From NCBI RefSeq assembly GCF_016722925.1, contig NZ_JAEQNC010000009.1, positions 62,001-126,000 of the forward strand: DNA of 64,000 nt, in the 5' to 3' direction. The notes beneath the pieces were generated by a model, which was not told the DNA's origin, made no database searches, and saw only the letters and a program-made list of their open reading frames with translations. A program made the translations under genes and the position numbers. Within the stretch, counting starts at the first letter, position 1; every line of letters starts with the position of its first letter. Of this stretch, positions 26,882 to 34,963 are shown in pieces. The stretch is from Phytoamicus setariae (GTDB taxonomy: Bacteria; Pseudomonadota; Alphaproteobacteria; Rhizobiales; Rhizobiaceae).

Positions 26882-27039
26882 GGTTTCAATCTTCTTTGTG
26901 CAGCAACGCCTTGGTGCATGGCACAGACGGGGCAGAACTATCGGCCCCCATCTCCGGATTGCCTCAACGGAAACGATTTGCCCGGACGAAAGCGGCGACG
27001 TTTACAGCCAATTGCAACAAACGCCACCGCGCACAAAAA

Positions 27040-27333
27040 TCACTTATTTCTCATAAGCCAGATTTTTCCTGCCATCGTAATCTCGTGGGAATCCTCATCG
27101 GCCTTGTCAGCCAGATTGCATCGCGCCAACAGACCATACCCCCCAAGTTCCTCCAGAGTGGTTGTCGTCACGAATTTGATTTTTTGAGGCCTTTCGCGAA
27201 ACCTGTCGGTCTTTGCATATGTCACCTCGGCGTTAAGGTGCGTCCACTTTTTCATCGGCTGAGGAAAGAGATTGCCTTCCCTAGCCAGCTTGAGTCCCCT
27301 GATCTGCGTGGGTGTGAGTGTCAGATCCGTCAT
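27040..27333 (-). CDS. small uncharacterised protein
   Basis: A 97-residue basic protein with a clear protein-like composition (QIRGLKLAREGNLFP, MKKWTHLNAEVTYAKTDRFRERPQKIKFVTTTTLEELGGYGLL). The ending suggests a winged-helix-like fold (TTLEELGGYGLL, ITMAGKIWL), but I do not recognise a named family. A ribosome binding site (GTAAGG) is 7 nt before the start. It lies alone next to the plasmid core. Confidence 0.55.
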   Translation of the reverse strand: MTDLTLTPTQIRGLKLAREGNLFPQPMKKWTHLNAEVTYAKTDRFRERPQKIKFVTTTTLEELGGYGLLARCNLADKADEDSHEITMAGKIWLMRNK

Positions 27334-27423
27334 ATTCTATCCTTACTAAGCCGCAAGTGCGGTGGGTCGGCAAAAAGGGCAACCAATAATGCTCGCCTTT
27401 ATTCTTCGGCACTCCGTAGCAGA

Positions 27424-27709
27424 TCAATTTGGCAAATGTGAGTGAATTCTCACATTTTGGGCATTTCGCCAAAACCTGCAGACCGGGAAGTCGCGGGTGC
27501 GCAACCCCATGCCGGCCTCGTGCAGGACGAGGTCCTCGAGATGTACGAGCCCGCCGTCGATCGATTGCGAGACGGCGGCATCGACGCACAGCGAACGTTT
27601 CCCGACCGGAAATTGGGCAATCCGCACGGCCAAGCGGTTCGGTGCCGGCATGACGCCGAGACCATATCGGAGCCGGCTGCAGAGGCAGGATCAGTCGCGC
27701 GTAATCCAT
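27424..27709 (-). pseudogene. relic of a DUF1612-type rhizobial plasmid protein
   Basis: The start MDYARLILPLQPAPIW is in one frame, and the continuation GKRSLCVDAAVSQSIDGGLVHLEDLVLHEAGMGLRTRD is in another, so a frameshift lies near 27650. The second block, LVHLEDLVLHEAGM, is the hallmark of the DUF1612 proteins common on rhizobial plasmids. Homology ends at LRTRD, so most of the protein (usually over 300 residues) is gone. Confidence 0.65.
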
Positions 27710-27842
27710 TGATATGGCGTCGTTCTATCTTTTTATCAAAGTTATATAGATGCTCGCTTTCGTAACTGCTGCGTTAACCATAAAGCCACATCATTAACGA
27801 TAGGTAGCAAGTATCGATAGTGTGCCATCTAAGGCCATTTGC

Positions 27843-27871
27843 TTGCTATCTTTGCCCCGTGTTGCTATCTT
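27843..27871. repeat. direct repeats upstream of vapB, candidate antitoxin operator
   Basis: TTGCTATCTT occurs at 27843-27852 and again at 27862-27871, 19 nt apart start to start, about two helical turns on one DNA face. The repeat ends 36 bp before vapB. 27710-27842 shows no gene. Confidence 0.45.
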
Positions 27872-27907
27872 CTCAGTGAAAATCGCCACCAGGAGCGTAC
27901 AGCCAGC

Positions 27908-28165
27908 ATGTCTGAACCCCAATTGTCCATCCGCAGCGCCAAGGCCAAAGAACTGGCCCATGCGCTCGCCCGCCGCACCGGGATGCCGATGAACAGGCTC
28001 GTCGAGCAGGCACTCGAGCACTACGATGGCGCACTGCGTCACGAAAACAACCGCCACCCGATCGATGCGGTCTGGGAGCTGGCCGCCGAGGGCCGGCGCA
28101 CGGTACCGGCCGGCGCCACCTCCGACCACCACGACCTTTATGACGACAGTGGGCTGCCGGAGTGA
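27908..28165 (+). CDS. vapB: VapB family antitoxin
   Basis: An 85-residue antitoxin of the Rv0623-like family: a short N-terminal DNA-binding/dimer segment (LSIRSAKAKELAHALARRTGMPMNRLVEQALEHY) and an acidic C-terminal tail (HHDLYDDSGLPE) that would bind and block the toxin. The start at 27908 fits family length. It overlaps the toxin gene by 4 nt (GTGA). Confidence 0.85.
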   Translation: MSEPQLSIRSAKAKELAHALARRTGMPMNRLVEQALEHYDGALRHENNRHPIDAVWELAAEGRRTVPAGATSDHHDLYDDSGLPE

Positions 28166-28566
28166 TTGCGATCGATACGTCGGTGATCCTGGCGATCGCG
28201 CTCGACGAGCCGGAGGCAGAAACCTTCAAGACGGTGCTGCGTCAGGAACCACTGCTGATCGGCTGGCCGACCCTGTTCGAAACCCGGATCGTGCTTTCCG
28301 CCAAAGGTTTTGCCAATGCCGGCGCCATTGTCGCACGGTTGGCCGAGGCACCCAACGTGTCCGCTATCGCGTTTGACAATAAGCACTACAGGGCCGCCGA
28401 ACACGCCTATGCGCACTACGGCAAAGGTCGTCACCCAGCAGCTCTGAACATGGGCAATTGCTTTTCCTATGCGGTTGCCTCGGTCGGCAAATCGCCGCTC
28501 CTGTTCAAGGGCAATGACTTCGCCAAGACCGACGTGAAATGCCACCCGCAGTCGACACAGCAATGA
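28162..28566 (+). CDS. vapC: VapC family PIN-domain toxin ribonuclease
   Basis: A 134-residue PIN-domain protein starting with GTG. Acidic metal-site residues are seen in AIDTSVIL, in LFETRIVL and in FKGNDFAKTD. The usual GDC motif reads GNC here (LNMGNCFSYA), so one of the PIN acidic positions is Asn; activity could be altered. It overlaps vapB and the recombinase gene by 4 nt each. The pair should stabilise the replicon by post-segregational killing. Confidence 0.85.
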   Translation: MIAIDTSVILAIALDEPEAETFKTVLRQEPLLIGWPTLFETRIVLSAKGFANAGAIVARLAEAPNVSAIAFDNKHYRAAEHAYAHYGKGRHPAALNMGNCFSYAVASVGKSPLLFKGNDFAKTDVKCHPQSTQQ

Positions 28567-29711
28567 CGACCGCAACGCTAATCAAGCGCGCAGAGGAACT
28601 CGACGCGCTCGATGCGATCCTGCCGTTTGATCGCCGCGACCAGCTTGCCGCATTGCTGACTGACGACGATGTCGCGACGCTGAAACATCTGGCCAGCGCC
28701 GGCATGGGCGACAACACCCTGCGGGCGCTGGCCTCCGACCTCGGCTATCTCGAAGCCTGGTGTGTGGCGGCCACCGGCGCGCCCCTGCCCTGGCCAGCAC
28801 CTGAAAGCCTGCTGCTCAAATTCGTCGCCCAGCATCTGTGGGACCCGGTTGAACGGGAGAGAAATCCTGAGCATGGTCTGCCCGACACCGTTTCGGCCGC
28901 TCTGCGGGCGCAAAAGCTGTTGCGCAGCACCGGGCCGCACGCGCCGGCGACGGTCCGGCGGCGGCTGACAAGCTGGTCGATCCTGACGCGCTGGCGCGGA
29001 CTGCAGGGGGCGTTTGCCGCGCCGGCGCTGAAGAGCGCGCTCAGATTGGCGATCCGCGCCGCCGCCCGGCCGCGGCAACGCAAGAGCGGCAAGGCCATCA
29101 CCGGCGATGTTCTGGTCCAGCTTCTGTCTGCCTGCAGCGGCGACCGGCTGGTCGATCTGCGGGATTGCGCCCTGCTGCTGGTCGCCTTTGCCTCCGGCGG
29201 CCGCCGACGTTCGGAGGTGGCCGGTTTGCGCCGTGAGGATCTGGTCGACGAAGATCCGCTGCCATCGGACCCACAAGATCCGGCCTCGCCGCAGCTGCCC
29301 TGTCTGACGATCCATCTCGGCCGCACCAAGACCACCAACGCCGACGAGGGTGAAACCGTGCTGCTGATCGGCCGGCCGGTGACTGCGCTGCAGGCCTGGC
29401 TGGCCGCGGCGGCGATCGACAGCGGTCCGCTGTTTCGCAAGATCGACCAGTGGGGCCATGTCGACCGCCGGGCGATCACGCCGCAAACCGTCAATCTGAT
29501 CGTCAAGGCGCGCGCGCAGCAGGCCGGACTGGATCCGAAGGCGTTTTCGGCCCATGGGCTTCGGTCCGGTTATCTGACCGAAGCGGCCCGGCGCGGCATC
29601 TCGCTGCCCGAGGCGATGGGCCAGTCGCGCCATAAATCCGTCGCCCAGGCCGCCAGCTACTACAACGAAGCCGAGCGCAAGCTGGGCCGGGCGGCGAGAC
29701 TGTTCGTCTGA
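28563..29711 (+). CDS. tyrosine recombinase/integrase coupled to vapBC
   Basis: A 382-residue phage-integrase family protein. An N-terminal SAM-like core-binding region covers roughly residues 20-160. The catalytic domain shows the first Arg in ASGGRRRSEVAGL, the H-x-x-R box HGLRSGYLTEA, a His in GQSRHKS and the nucleophile Tyr in AASYYNEAERK. The start ATG 28563 overlaps the vapC stop by 4 nt, so the recombinase is translated as part of the toxin-antitoxin operon. Being next to repABC, it could resolve plasmid multimers, or be the integrase of a mobile cassette. Confidence 0.85.
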   Translation: MTTATLIKRAEELDALDAILPFDRRDQLAALLTDDDVATLKHLASAGMGDNTLRALASDLGYLEAWCVAATGAPLPWPAPESLLLKFVAQHLWDPVERERNPEHGLPDTVSAALRAQKLLRSTGPHAPATVRRRLTSWSILTRWRGLQGAFAAPALKSALRLAIRAAARPRQRKSGKAITGDVLVQLLSACSGDRLVDLRDCALLLVAFASGGRRRSEVAGLRREDLVDEDPLPSDPQDPASPQLPCLTIHLGRTKTTNADEGETVLLIGRPVTALQAWLAAAAIDSGPLFRKIDQWGHVDRRAITPQTVNLIVKARAQQAGLDPKAFSAHGLRSGYLTEAARRGISLPEAMGQSRHKSVAQAASYYNEAERKLGRAARLFV

Positions 29712-29744
29712 GGCGATCGCGCATCTGAACACTGCACCGATGCA

Positions 29745-29769
29745 CCTGCCGCCGCGGTATTGCGGCAGG
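29745..29769 (+). terminator. stem-loop after the recombinase gene
   Basis: CCTGCCGC and GCGGCAGG form a perfect 8-bp stem with a 9-nt loop, 34 bp after the stop. There is no T-run, so it may be a processing or stability element, or a recombination site arm. The rest of 29712-29968 shows no gene. Confidence 0.4.
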
Positions 29770-29968
29770 CTCTGCAGACGACTGGCTTAGCGTTTCAGCG
29801 GCATGGCAAGAGGGCGCATTGGGGCGCCCCTGCGCTTGATCCAAGCGCCGAAGACGGCGAATTCATGGAGGGCATCCTAAACAACGGCAGGAGAACTCAA
29901 ATCAAAAACGATAAACGGGGCATTCGAATTTACGTATCCGGGTGGGCGCGCTGGAGACCAAGTACGGA

Positions 29969-30694
29969 TCAGTCAGCAGACGCTCCACGGAAAATTTTGA
30001 CGGCGTCCGCCACAAGGGCAGCGTTATCGGTCGCGATCGTCCCATCCTTGAGGTGTTTGCCGTCTTCTAGACCGACCCGGGTGGACCAGCGACGTTGGTG
30101 TGCAAGTTCAACGAATGGCCACACGGTAGCGTCAAACCCATGCAGGAGAATGGGGCACCGCAGGCCGGCACGATCAAGCACGGCTTCGATGTCATTCGCG
30201 ACCTGAAATGCTACACTCAGAGTCTGCTCTTCGAGCTCTATCAGAACACGCAAAACTCGACTATGGCCAGGAAGCTTTACAAAGCGCTCAGCGTCGGCAA
30301 TCGAGGCGAGCCCAGCTTCAATTCCAACGCCACGATGTCGAAGTGATTCCATGATGGCAGGTGCATTATGCTCCGACAGGTTCACTGAGGCTTAATCCGG
30401 CAGTTCCCTCCATTGGGCAATGCAAGCGCGGGTTCGATTTTCGTCATTCTCAATCCACGCTCCCGTCGAAACACCAATAAACGTGCCGGGGCAGGTACGC
30501 CGAACGGCCAGAATGGTATCGTCCACAGCCACAAGACTTTCATTCCCGTCGGTTCCACGCGGATGGAGGTGAAGCTCGGCCGCCCCCGCGTCGATGCAGA
30601 GTGCGCTATCTTGCGCCATGGCTTCCAGCTTAAGCGGAATTCGCGAATGGAAATCGCTGGCGCGGGCGCCGTTGAGACAGGCTTGAACAATCAT
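29969..30694 (-). pseudogene. beta-keto acid cleavage enzyme (DUF849/BKACE), one in-frame stop
   Basis: Two adjacent reading frames are in the same phase and are separated only by a TAA at 30394-30392. The first half has MIVQACLNGAR, GAAELHLHPRG and FIGVSTGAW; the second has VNLSEHNA, GIEAGLASIADAERF, RVLIELEE and PILLHGF. Together they give a compact BKACE (about 241 residues), which condenses or cleaves beta-keto acids with acetyl-CoA using zinc (HLH motif). The stop falls in LPD-stop-ASVN, where family members usually have an aromatic residue, so one substitution (for example TAC or TAT to TAA) explains it. Confidence 0.8.
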
Positions 30695-30719
30695 GTGGTT
30701 CCCACTCCCGAAGACCGGC

Positions 30720-30905
30720 TCACCCAGAGCGGCGCAGATTTAACCGCTTTGCTGCTTCAGCCGGTGGACGTTCCAGCGTTTCATTGCCGACATCGATCTT
30801 CATCATGTCGAGCGGTTGGCGGCCGGGCTGTTTGCCTTTCGCCCGCGCAGCGGCAATACCATCCCTTGGTCGCTCTCGAGATGAGACGTCTTTCGAAATG
30901 AGCAA
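30720..30905 (-). pseudogene. C-terminal fragment of a serine recombinase (resolvase)
   Basis: RERPRDGIAAARAKGKQPGRQPLD, followed by PAEAAKRLNLRRS, matches the hinge and the start of the helix-turn-helix of Tn3/Hin-type resolvases. The catalytic domain is missing and the recognition helix is cut by a stop. It is a transposon remnant next to the repABC locus. The open frame continues to 30947 without recognisable similarity. 30906-31082 has no other gene. Confidence 0.55.
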
Positions 30906-31082
30906 TGGCGCCGAACGGTGCTGCCAGATTAACGCACGCGCCATCACCCGTCAGCTACAAACATCACCGCTTTCCACCGGCACCTATCTCAAGGAATTCC
31001 CCAAGAAACGAAAAACTCCCCGTCGAGATCATCAACCGCACTTCGACGGCCCCTCACCCTTGATATCGAAGCCTAGCTTGAC

Positions 31083-32297
31083 CTACCCCACGCTTTTGAG
31101 ATGCCCGCCATTCGTTCTCAGAAGAGCCATCACCATCGGGCCGAGTGAGAATTCACCCTTCCGCGCCCGGTCGGTCAGCGTCCGGAGATACCCGCCCGCC
31201 GAGTTGATATGCCCTGCCCGTTCAAGCATGCACGCAACGACAGTGGCGGCGTTTTCCGGCCCGAGAACCTCGCAAGCCTCCTGATAGGCGCTCGGGCTGA
31301 TGCCCAGCGTTGAACGGACCACCACGGCCGCGGTCATCAGGTCGCGCCAAGTGGCGATTGCCCCGCCTTGCCCGTACATAGCAATTTCGGGACAGGCCTG
31401 AAGAACCAATCCAAGTGGGAAAGATTTCAGCTCCGGTATTACGTCCGGTCGTTTGTTGTCGCGACTTTGCCCCACTCTCGTTTCAGAGAGCGGTTCAAGT
31501 TCAGTAATAGTTTGTGGGTTTGAATTCTGTATATGACGCTCAGTATGGGACTCATTGGCGCTTGTTTTTTGGCTATTTACCAGCATTTCCAGAATGTTGA
31601 TGATCTCTTCACGAAGCATCTCCAGTTCTTCAAGCGCAGCCTCCAGCTGGCCCCTGGTCGCATTCCGCGCAATGCCCGTGATAATGCTGCGGAACTGGAG
31701 GAATACCTGCTCCCAGTTGCCCGGTGCGGCTTCAGCCATGGCAGTCTCGATAAGCTTGGCGATGTCGCGCCGGCATAGCGTGATGCGCTCCTTCGTCACC
31801 CGCAGCAGCTGCTGTTCTGCCCTCACCTGACCGGCAACGGCTTCGATTTCCTCGGCCCGCGCAAGCAATGGCGCCAGGCTTAGGCCGAACGCCTGCTCGA
31901 TATCGCCGTCGCGGTCCTTGCGGGCGTAGCGCTTGCCGTTCGGGCTATCCTTGCGCAGGATCAGTCCAGCCTGCACGAGATCGGCAAGATGACGGCGCAA
32001 CGTCGCTGGCGCCATCCCATGGGCGCGTACCGAAAGCTGGGCATTCGAAGGAAACACGACAAGGCCCTGCGCCTCGTTCAACTGCGCGGCTGGATAAAAA
32101 CTCAACAACGCGTCGAGAACCGAAAGCGCGCGATCGCTGATACCGATCTGCACTCTCGCCTCGCACAGCGCTCTAAACAGCTTCCATTTGTCGACTGACT
32201 TTTCCGGAGCGATCTGCTGTGCGGCAATTTGATTTGCCAACATTCCAAGCGTCATCGGCCGCCGCCCAAAGGGCGTCGTCACACTTCCATTTTCCAT
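31083..32297 (-). CDS. repC: replication initiator RepC
   Basis: A 404-residue RepC. The family start (VTTPFGRRPMTLGML) is intact, a winged-helix DNA-binding region lies near residues 85-125 (SVRAHGMAPATLRRHLADLVQAGLI), and the C-terminal block (ERAGHINSAGGYLRTLTDRARKGEFSLGPM) is complete. In repABC replicons the origin lies inside repC. Expression is normally limited by an antisense RNA made from the repB-repC gap, which is present here. Confidence 0.95.
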   Translation of the reverse strand: MENGSVTTPFGRRPMTLGMLANQIAAQQIAPEKSVDKWKLFRALCEARVQIGISDRALSVLDALLSFYPAAQLNEAQGLVVFPSNAQLSVRAHGMAPATLRRHLADLVQAGLILRKDSPNGKRYARKDRDGDIEQAFGLSLAPLLARAEEIEAVAGQVRAEQQLLRVTKERITLCRRDIAKLIETAMAEAAPGNWEQVFLQFRSIITGIARNATRGQLEAALEELEMLREEIINILEMLVNSQKTSANESHTERHIQNSNPQTITELEPLSETRVGQSRDNKRPDVIPELKSFPLGLVLQACPEIAMYGQGGAIATWRDLMTAAVVVRSTLGISPSAYQEACEVLGPENAATVVACMLERAGHINSAGGYLRTLTDRARKGEFSLGPMVMALLRTNGGHLKSVG

Positions 32298-32357
32298 GTC
32301 TCTTCACCTTTCAAGAAGGCAAAAGAAATCTACTCACCAAATCGGCGCCAAAGACTC

Positions 32358-32386
32358 TTGACAGGGATTCCGGGAAATGCGATTCT
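32358..32386 (+). promoter_or_regulatory. promoter of the antisense counter-transcript RNA
   Basis: TTGACA (32358-32363), a 17-nt spacer and GATTCT (32381-32386) point against the repABC operon, in the repB-repC gap where ctRNA promoters lie. The -10 is weak by consensus. Confidence 0.65.
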
Positions 32387-32392
32387 CTAGTT

Positions 32393-32446
32393 GCTTAGAC
32401 ACGAGAAGGGCTTCCAGGACGGCAACGTTTGGGGGCCTTTTTCTTT
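32393..32446 (+). ncRNA. antisense ctRNA (incA) controlling repC
   Basis: Downstream of the promoter, a stem of GGCTTCC (32409-32415) with GGGGGCC (32431-32437), including G-U pairs, is followed by TTTTTCTTT, a standard intrinsic terminator. An RNA of about 50 nt complementary to the repC leader would result, as in other repABC plasmids, where it controls copy number and incompatibility. The 5' end is estimated from the promoter. Confidence 0.75.
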
Positions 32447-32455
32447 TGCTGGTTC

Positions 32456-33439
32456 TCAGTCTCCTTGCTTCATCGACTTCTGCCGTCTGAAATCGTCATA
32501 GAGCGCATCCAGATTGGCGGAAATGAACTCTCCAAAACCGACGGCATCGCGTGCTTTCAATGCAAGCACATAGCGTTTTCCATCGTTCTTGATATCGACC
32601 GAGACTGATTTGTCTGCGGGAACCCAGTTTTTCGCGGGCGTTGCTTTCGGCTTCGACGCCTTCCGCTTGCTCTTCAGATGATCGACCAGCGCACCGAAGC
32701 GGAGGTCGGGATCGAGCGCCAGCAAGGCTTCATCTTCGATCACCGAAAATGCCTTCTCGAGCGTCGCGGGCTTTTCCAGCAGCAGCTTGAGTTCATACCA
32801 GCGATCCCGGCCAATCGACTTTGCGCCACTGAGGGCGCCCAGAACGGGTGAGGGCAGGGCAGCCACCGACAGCATCTTGGAGAGCGTCGCCTTGTCGACG
32901 GACAGCGCGGCTAGCACCGTGGCGTTATCGTTGTCGTAATTCAGCTTGCTCAGCTTGCCGGCAAACACCGCCTTCTCGATGAAGGACAGGTTGGCGCGGG
33001 CGGAGTTTTCCTGGCCCTGTGCGACGACGTGATCGCGATCCTCGATCGCCTTGACCACGGCGCGCACATTGCGCCCGAGTTCACGCGCCGCCCTGACGCG
33101 ACGATGTCCGAAGACCACCATATAGCGGCCGGTTTCCCGGGGATGTGGACGCACGAGAATGGGGCTATCCTGACCCCGCTCTCGGATAGCGTTCACCAGT
33201 TCGCCGAATTCCTGCGCATCGTCCTCGATCCGATCCCGCACGAAAGATTCGTCGATCGTGGCCGGATCCAGTTCGACGACCGTTTCGCCCTCAAGCAGTT
33301 TGTCGGCGCGCTCGGCAAGTTCATCGATTGAGCTGATGATCGAGCGGGAAGCGCCTTTGATCGTATAGTCGAGCGCAACAAGCCCTTCATTGGCGGGCTT
33401 GTCGTCCATCAGATTTGCAAAAGGGTTCTTACGTGCCAC
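32456..33439 (-). CDS. repB: plasmid partitioning protein RepB (ParB-like)
   Basis: A 327-residue ParB-like centromere-binding protein. ParB/sulfiredoxin-like motifs are visible (ILVRPHPRETGRYMVVFGHRRVRAARELG, then QGQENSARANLSFIEKAVFA), followed by a helix-turn-helix (LAALSVDKATLSKMLSVA). It acts with RepA to segregate the replicon. No canonical parS (GTT-N4-GC-N4-AAC) was found by eye in the gaps around the operon. Confidence 0.93.
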   Translation of the reverse strand: MARKNPFANLMDDKPANEGLVALDYTIKGASRSIISSIDELAERADKLLEGETVVELDPATIDESFVRDRIEDDAQEFGELVNAIRERGQDSPILVRPHPRETGRYMVVFGHRRVRAARELGRNVRAVVKAIEDRDHVVAQGQENSARANLSFIEKAVFAGKLSKLNYDNDNATVLAALSVDKATLSKMLSVAALPSPVLGALSGAKSIGRDRWYELKLLLEKPATLEKAFSVIEDEALLALDPDLRFGALVDHLKSKRKASKPKATPAKNWVPADKSVSVDIKNDGKRYVLALKARDAVGFGEFISANLDALYDDFRRQKSMKQGD

Positions 33440-33514
33440 GAGGAGCTCCCTTCTCCCGACCTAACGCAATGAAAACAATGCGGGAATTGAGGTTTTTTAC
33501 GGCAGTCAACGCGG

Positions 33515-34711
33515 TCATAGCCGCCCCCACGCCTTGTGGATCAGGCCCTGGATCTCGAAATTGACCGCATCCATGCATTCGATCGCGCGATCATAGGTTT
33601 CGCGGGTGAAATTCGACCGCTCGACTTCGTAGAGGCTCTGCTTCGTCAGCCCCGCATCGGAAATAGCTGTAGACTTCAGCATCGGACTCTTGAGAATTTC
33701 TTCCGCCAGCATCGATTGCATGAAGCCCAGCATCTGTGCTTGCGGCACATCGGTCGGCTCATAGCGGGTAATCAGATAGCGCAGCCAATCCATGCTGACG
33801 CTGGCGCCCGCTTTCTTGATGGTCTTGGTGATATTGCCGAGCATCAGCAGGAACTGGCTCATCGACATCAGGTCGAGCATCTGCGGATGCACGGTAATCA
33901 GCACCGATGTTGCCGCCGTCAGCGCCGTCAGCGTCAAGTAGCCCAGCTGTGGTGGGCAGTCGACGACGACGACATCGTAGCGCTCGTCTACCTCGGTCAA
34001 CGCCTTACCCAAACGGTTGAAGAACCGTTTGCCTTCGTTGGAGGTCTGCATGGCGAGCGGTGTATCGTACTCGTATTCCTGCAGCTCGAGATTTGCCGGG
34101 ATGATGTCGAGGCCCGGGAAGTTGGTCGGCAGAATGATGTCGCTGATCGGTTTGCGTTCACTGTCGTAGCGGATCGTATCGTAGAGCGACGGGTTCTTGT
34201 CGAGCTCGGGCTGGAAGCCATGCAGTGCGGAAAGCGAAGCCTGAGGGTCTAGGTCGATGACCAGAACGCGGTGTCCGGTCAGAGCCAGATGCTGGGCGAG
34301 GTGGGCCGTCGTGGTGGTCTTGCCGCTGCCACCCTTGAAGTTGACAACGGCGACAACCTGAAGCTTTTCGTGCCCCTTGCGGTGCGGCACATATTTCTTG
34401 GCGTCGGATTTGCCTGTTTTGTCCAGGTAGAAGCGCAGCTCCTGCATCTGGGCGGCGGTGTAGAACCGCCGGCCGCCAGTCGAGGTCGCGGGAATCGGGC
34501 CCTTGCCTTCAAGATGAAGCCGCTTGAGGTTGTTGGGGCTGACGCCAAGATAGTGTGCCACCTCGGCCATCGAGAACTGCCGCAAACCCTTCTGGGCGTT
34601 CGGCGGAAACTTCTCCATGCGAAGCTGGTCGAGGCGGCGGGATATCTCCGCACCCTGCATGAGGATCTTTTCATCGAACTCGAAGGACGGGAGCCTGGGA
34701 ATCGCGTTCAT
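33515..34711 (-). CDS. repA: plasmid partitioning protein RepA (ParA-like ATPase)
   Basis: A 398-residue ParA ATPase with an N-terminal MerR-like helix-turn-helix (FSMAEVAHYLGVSPNNLKRLHLEGKG). The deviant Walker A KGGSGKTTT is at about 126-134, and VIDLDPQASLS and VVVVDCPPQLG follow. It drives partition and, with RepB, represses its own operon. First gene of repABC. Confidence 0.95.
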   Translation of the reverse strand: MNAIPRLPSFEFDEKILMQGAEISRRLDQLRMEKFPPNAQKGLRQFSMAEVAHYLGVSPNNLKRLHLEGKGPIPATSTGGRRFYTAAQMQELRFYLDKTGKSDAKKYVPHRKGHEKLQVVAVVNFKGGSGKTTTTAHLAQHLALTGHRVLVIDLDPQASLSALHGFQPELDKNPSLYDTIRYDSERKPISDIILPTNFPGLDIIPANLELQEYEYDTPLAMQTSNEGKRFFNRLGKALTEVDERYDVVVVDCPPQLGYLTLTALTAATSVLITVHPQMLDLMSMSQFLLMLGNITKTIKKAGASVSMDWLRYLITRYEPTDVPQAQMLGFMQSMLAEEILKSPMLKSTAISDAGLTKQSLYEVERSNFTRETYDRAIECMDAVNFEIQGLIHKAWGRL

Positions 34712-34963
34712 CGTATTTTACCATAATAGCGCTAGATTGCTCATTTGAGCGGAATTAGCGTCATTATGTCCGATTCTCTCAAGCTGACAAGAAAAATATA
34801 GTAAACAAAAGGTTAACGACCCTTCCGGGTATACCGTCAAATGCCTTTAAACACGGTAGGGGAGGGGGTGTGGGTTCATCAAGAGCCCGTCGCCGTCATG
34901 CACAGGTAAGTCGCCCACACCCGTGCAATCGGATGTGGGCGACGAAGAATCGGTATCAGGGAA
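34712..34963. promoter_or_regulatory. repA upstream region with two inverted repeats
   Basis: This gap holds the repABC promoter region. GCTCA-TT-TGAGC (34739-34750) is a small palindrome near the repA start and a candidate RepA/RepB operator. GTCGCCCACA (34910-34919) and TGTGGGCGAC (34934-34943) form a perfect 10-bp stem with a 14-nt loop, well placed to end the efflux-pump transcript coming from 34964. No gene is seen. Confidence 0.5.

Noticed and set aside
33440-33514. parS centromere in the repA-repB gap
   Set aside because: No GTT-N4-GC-N4-AAC palindrome is present here, nor in the repA upstream region or just after repC.
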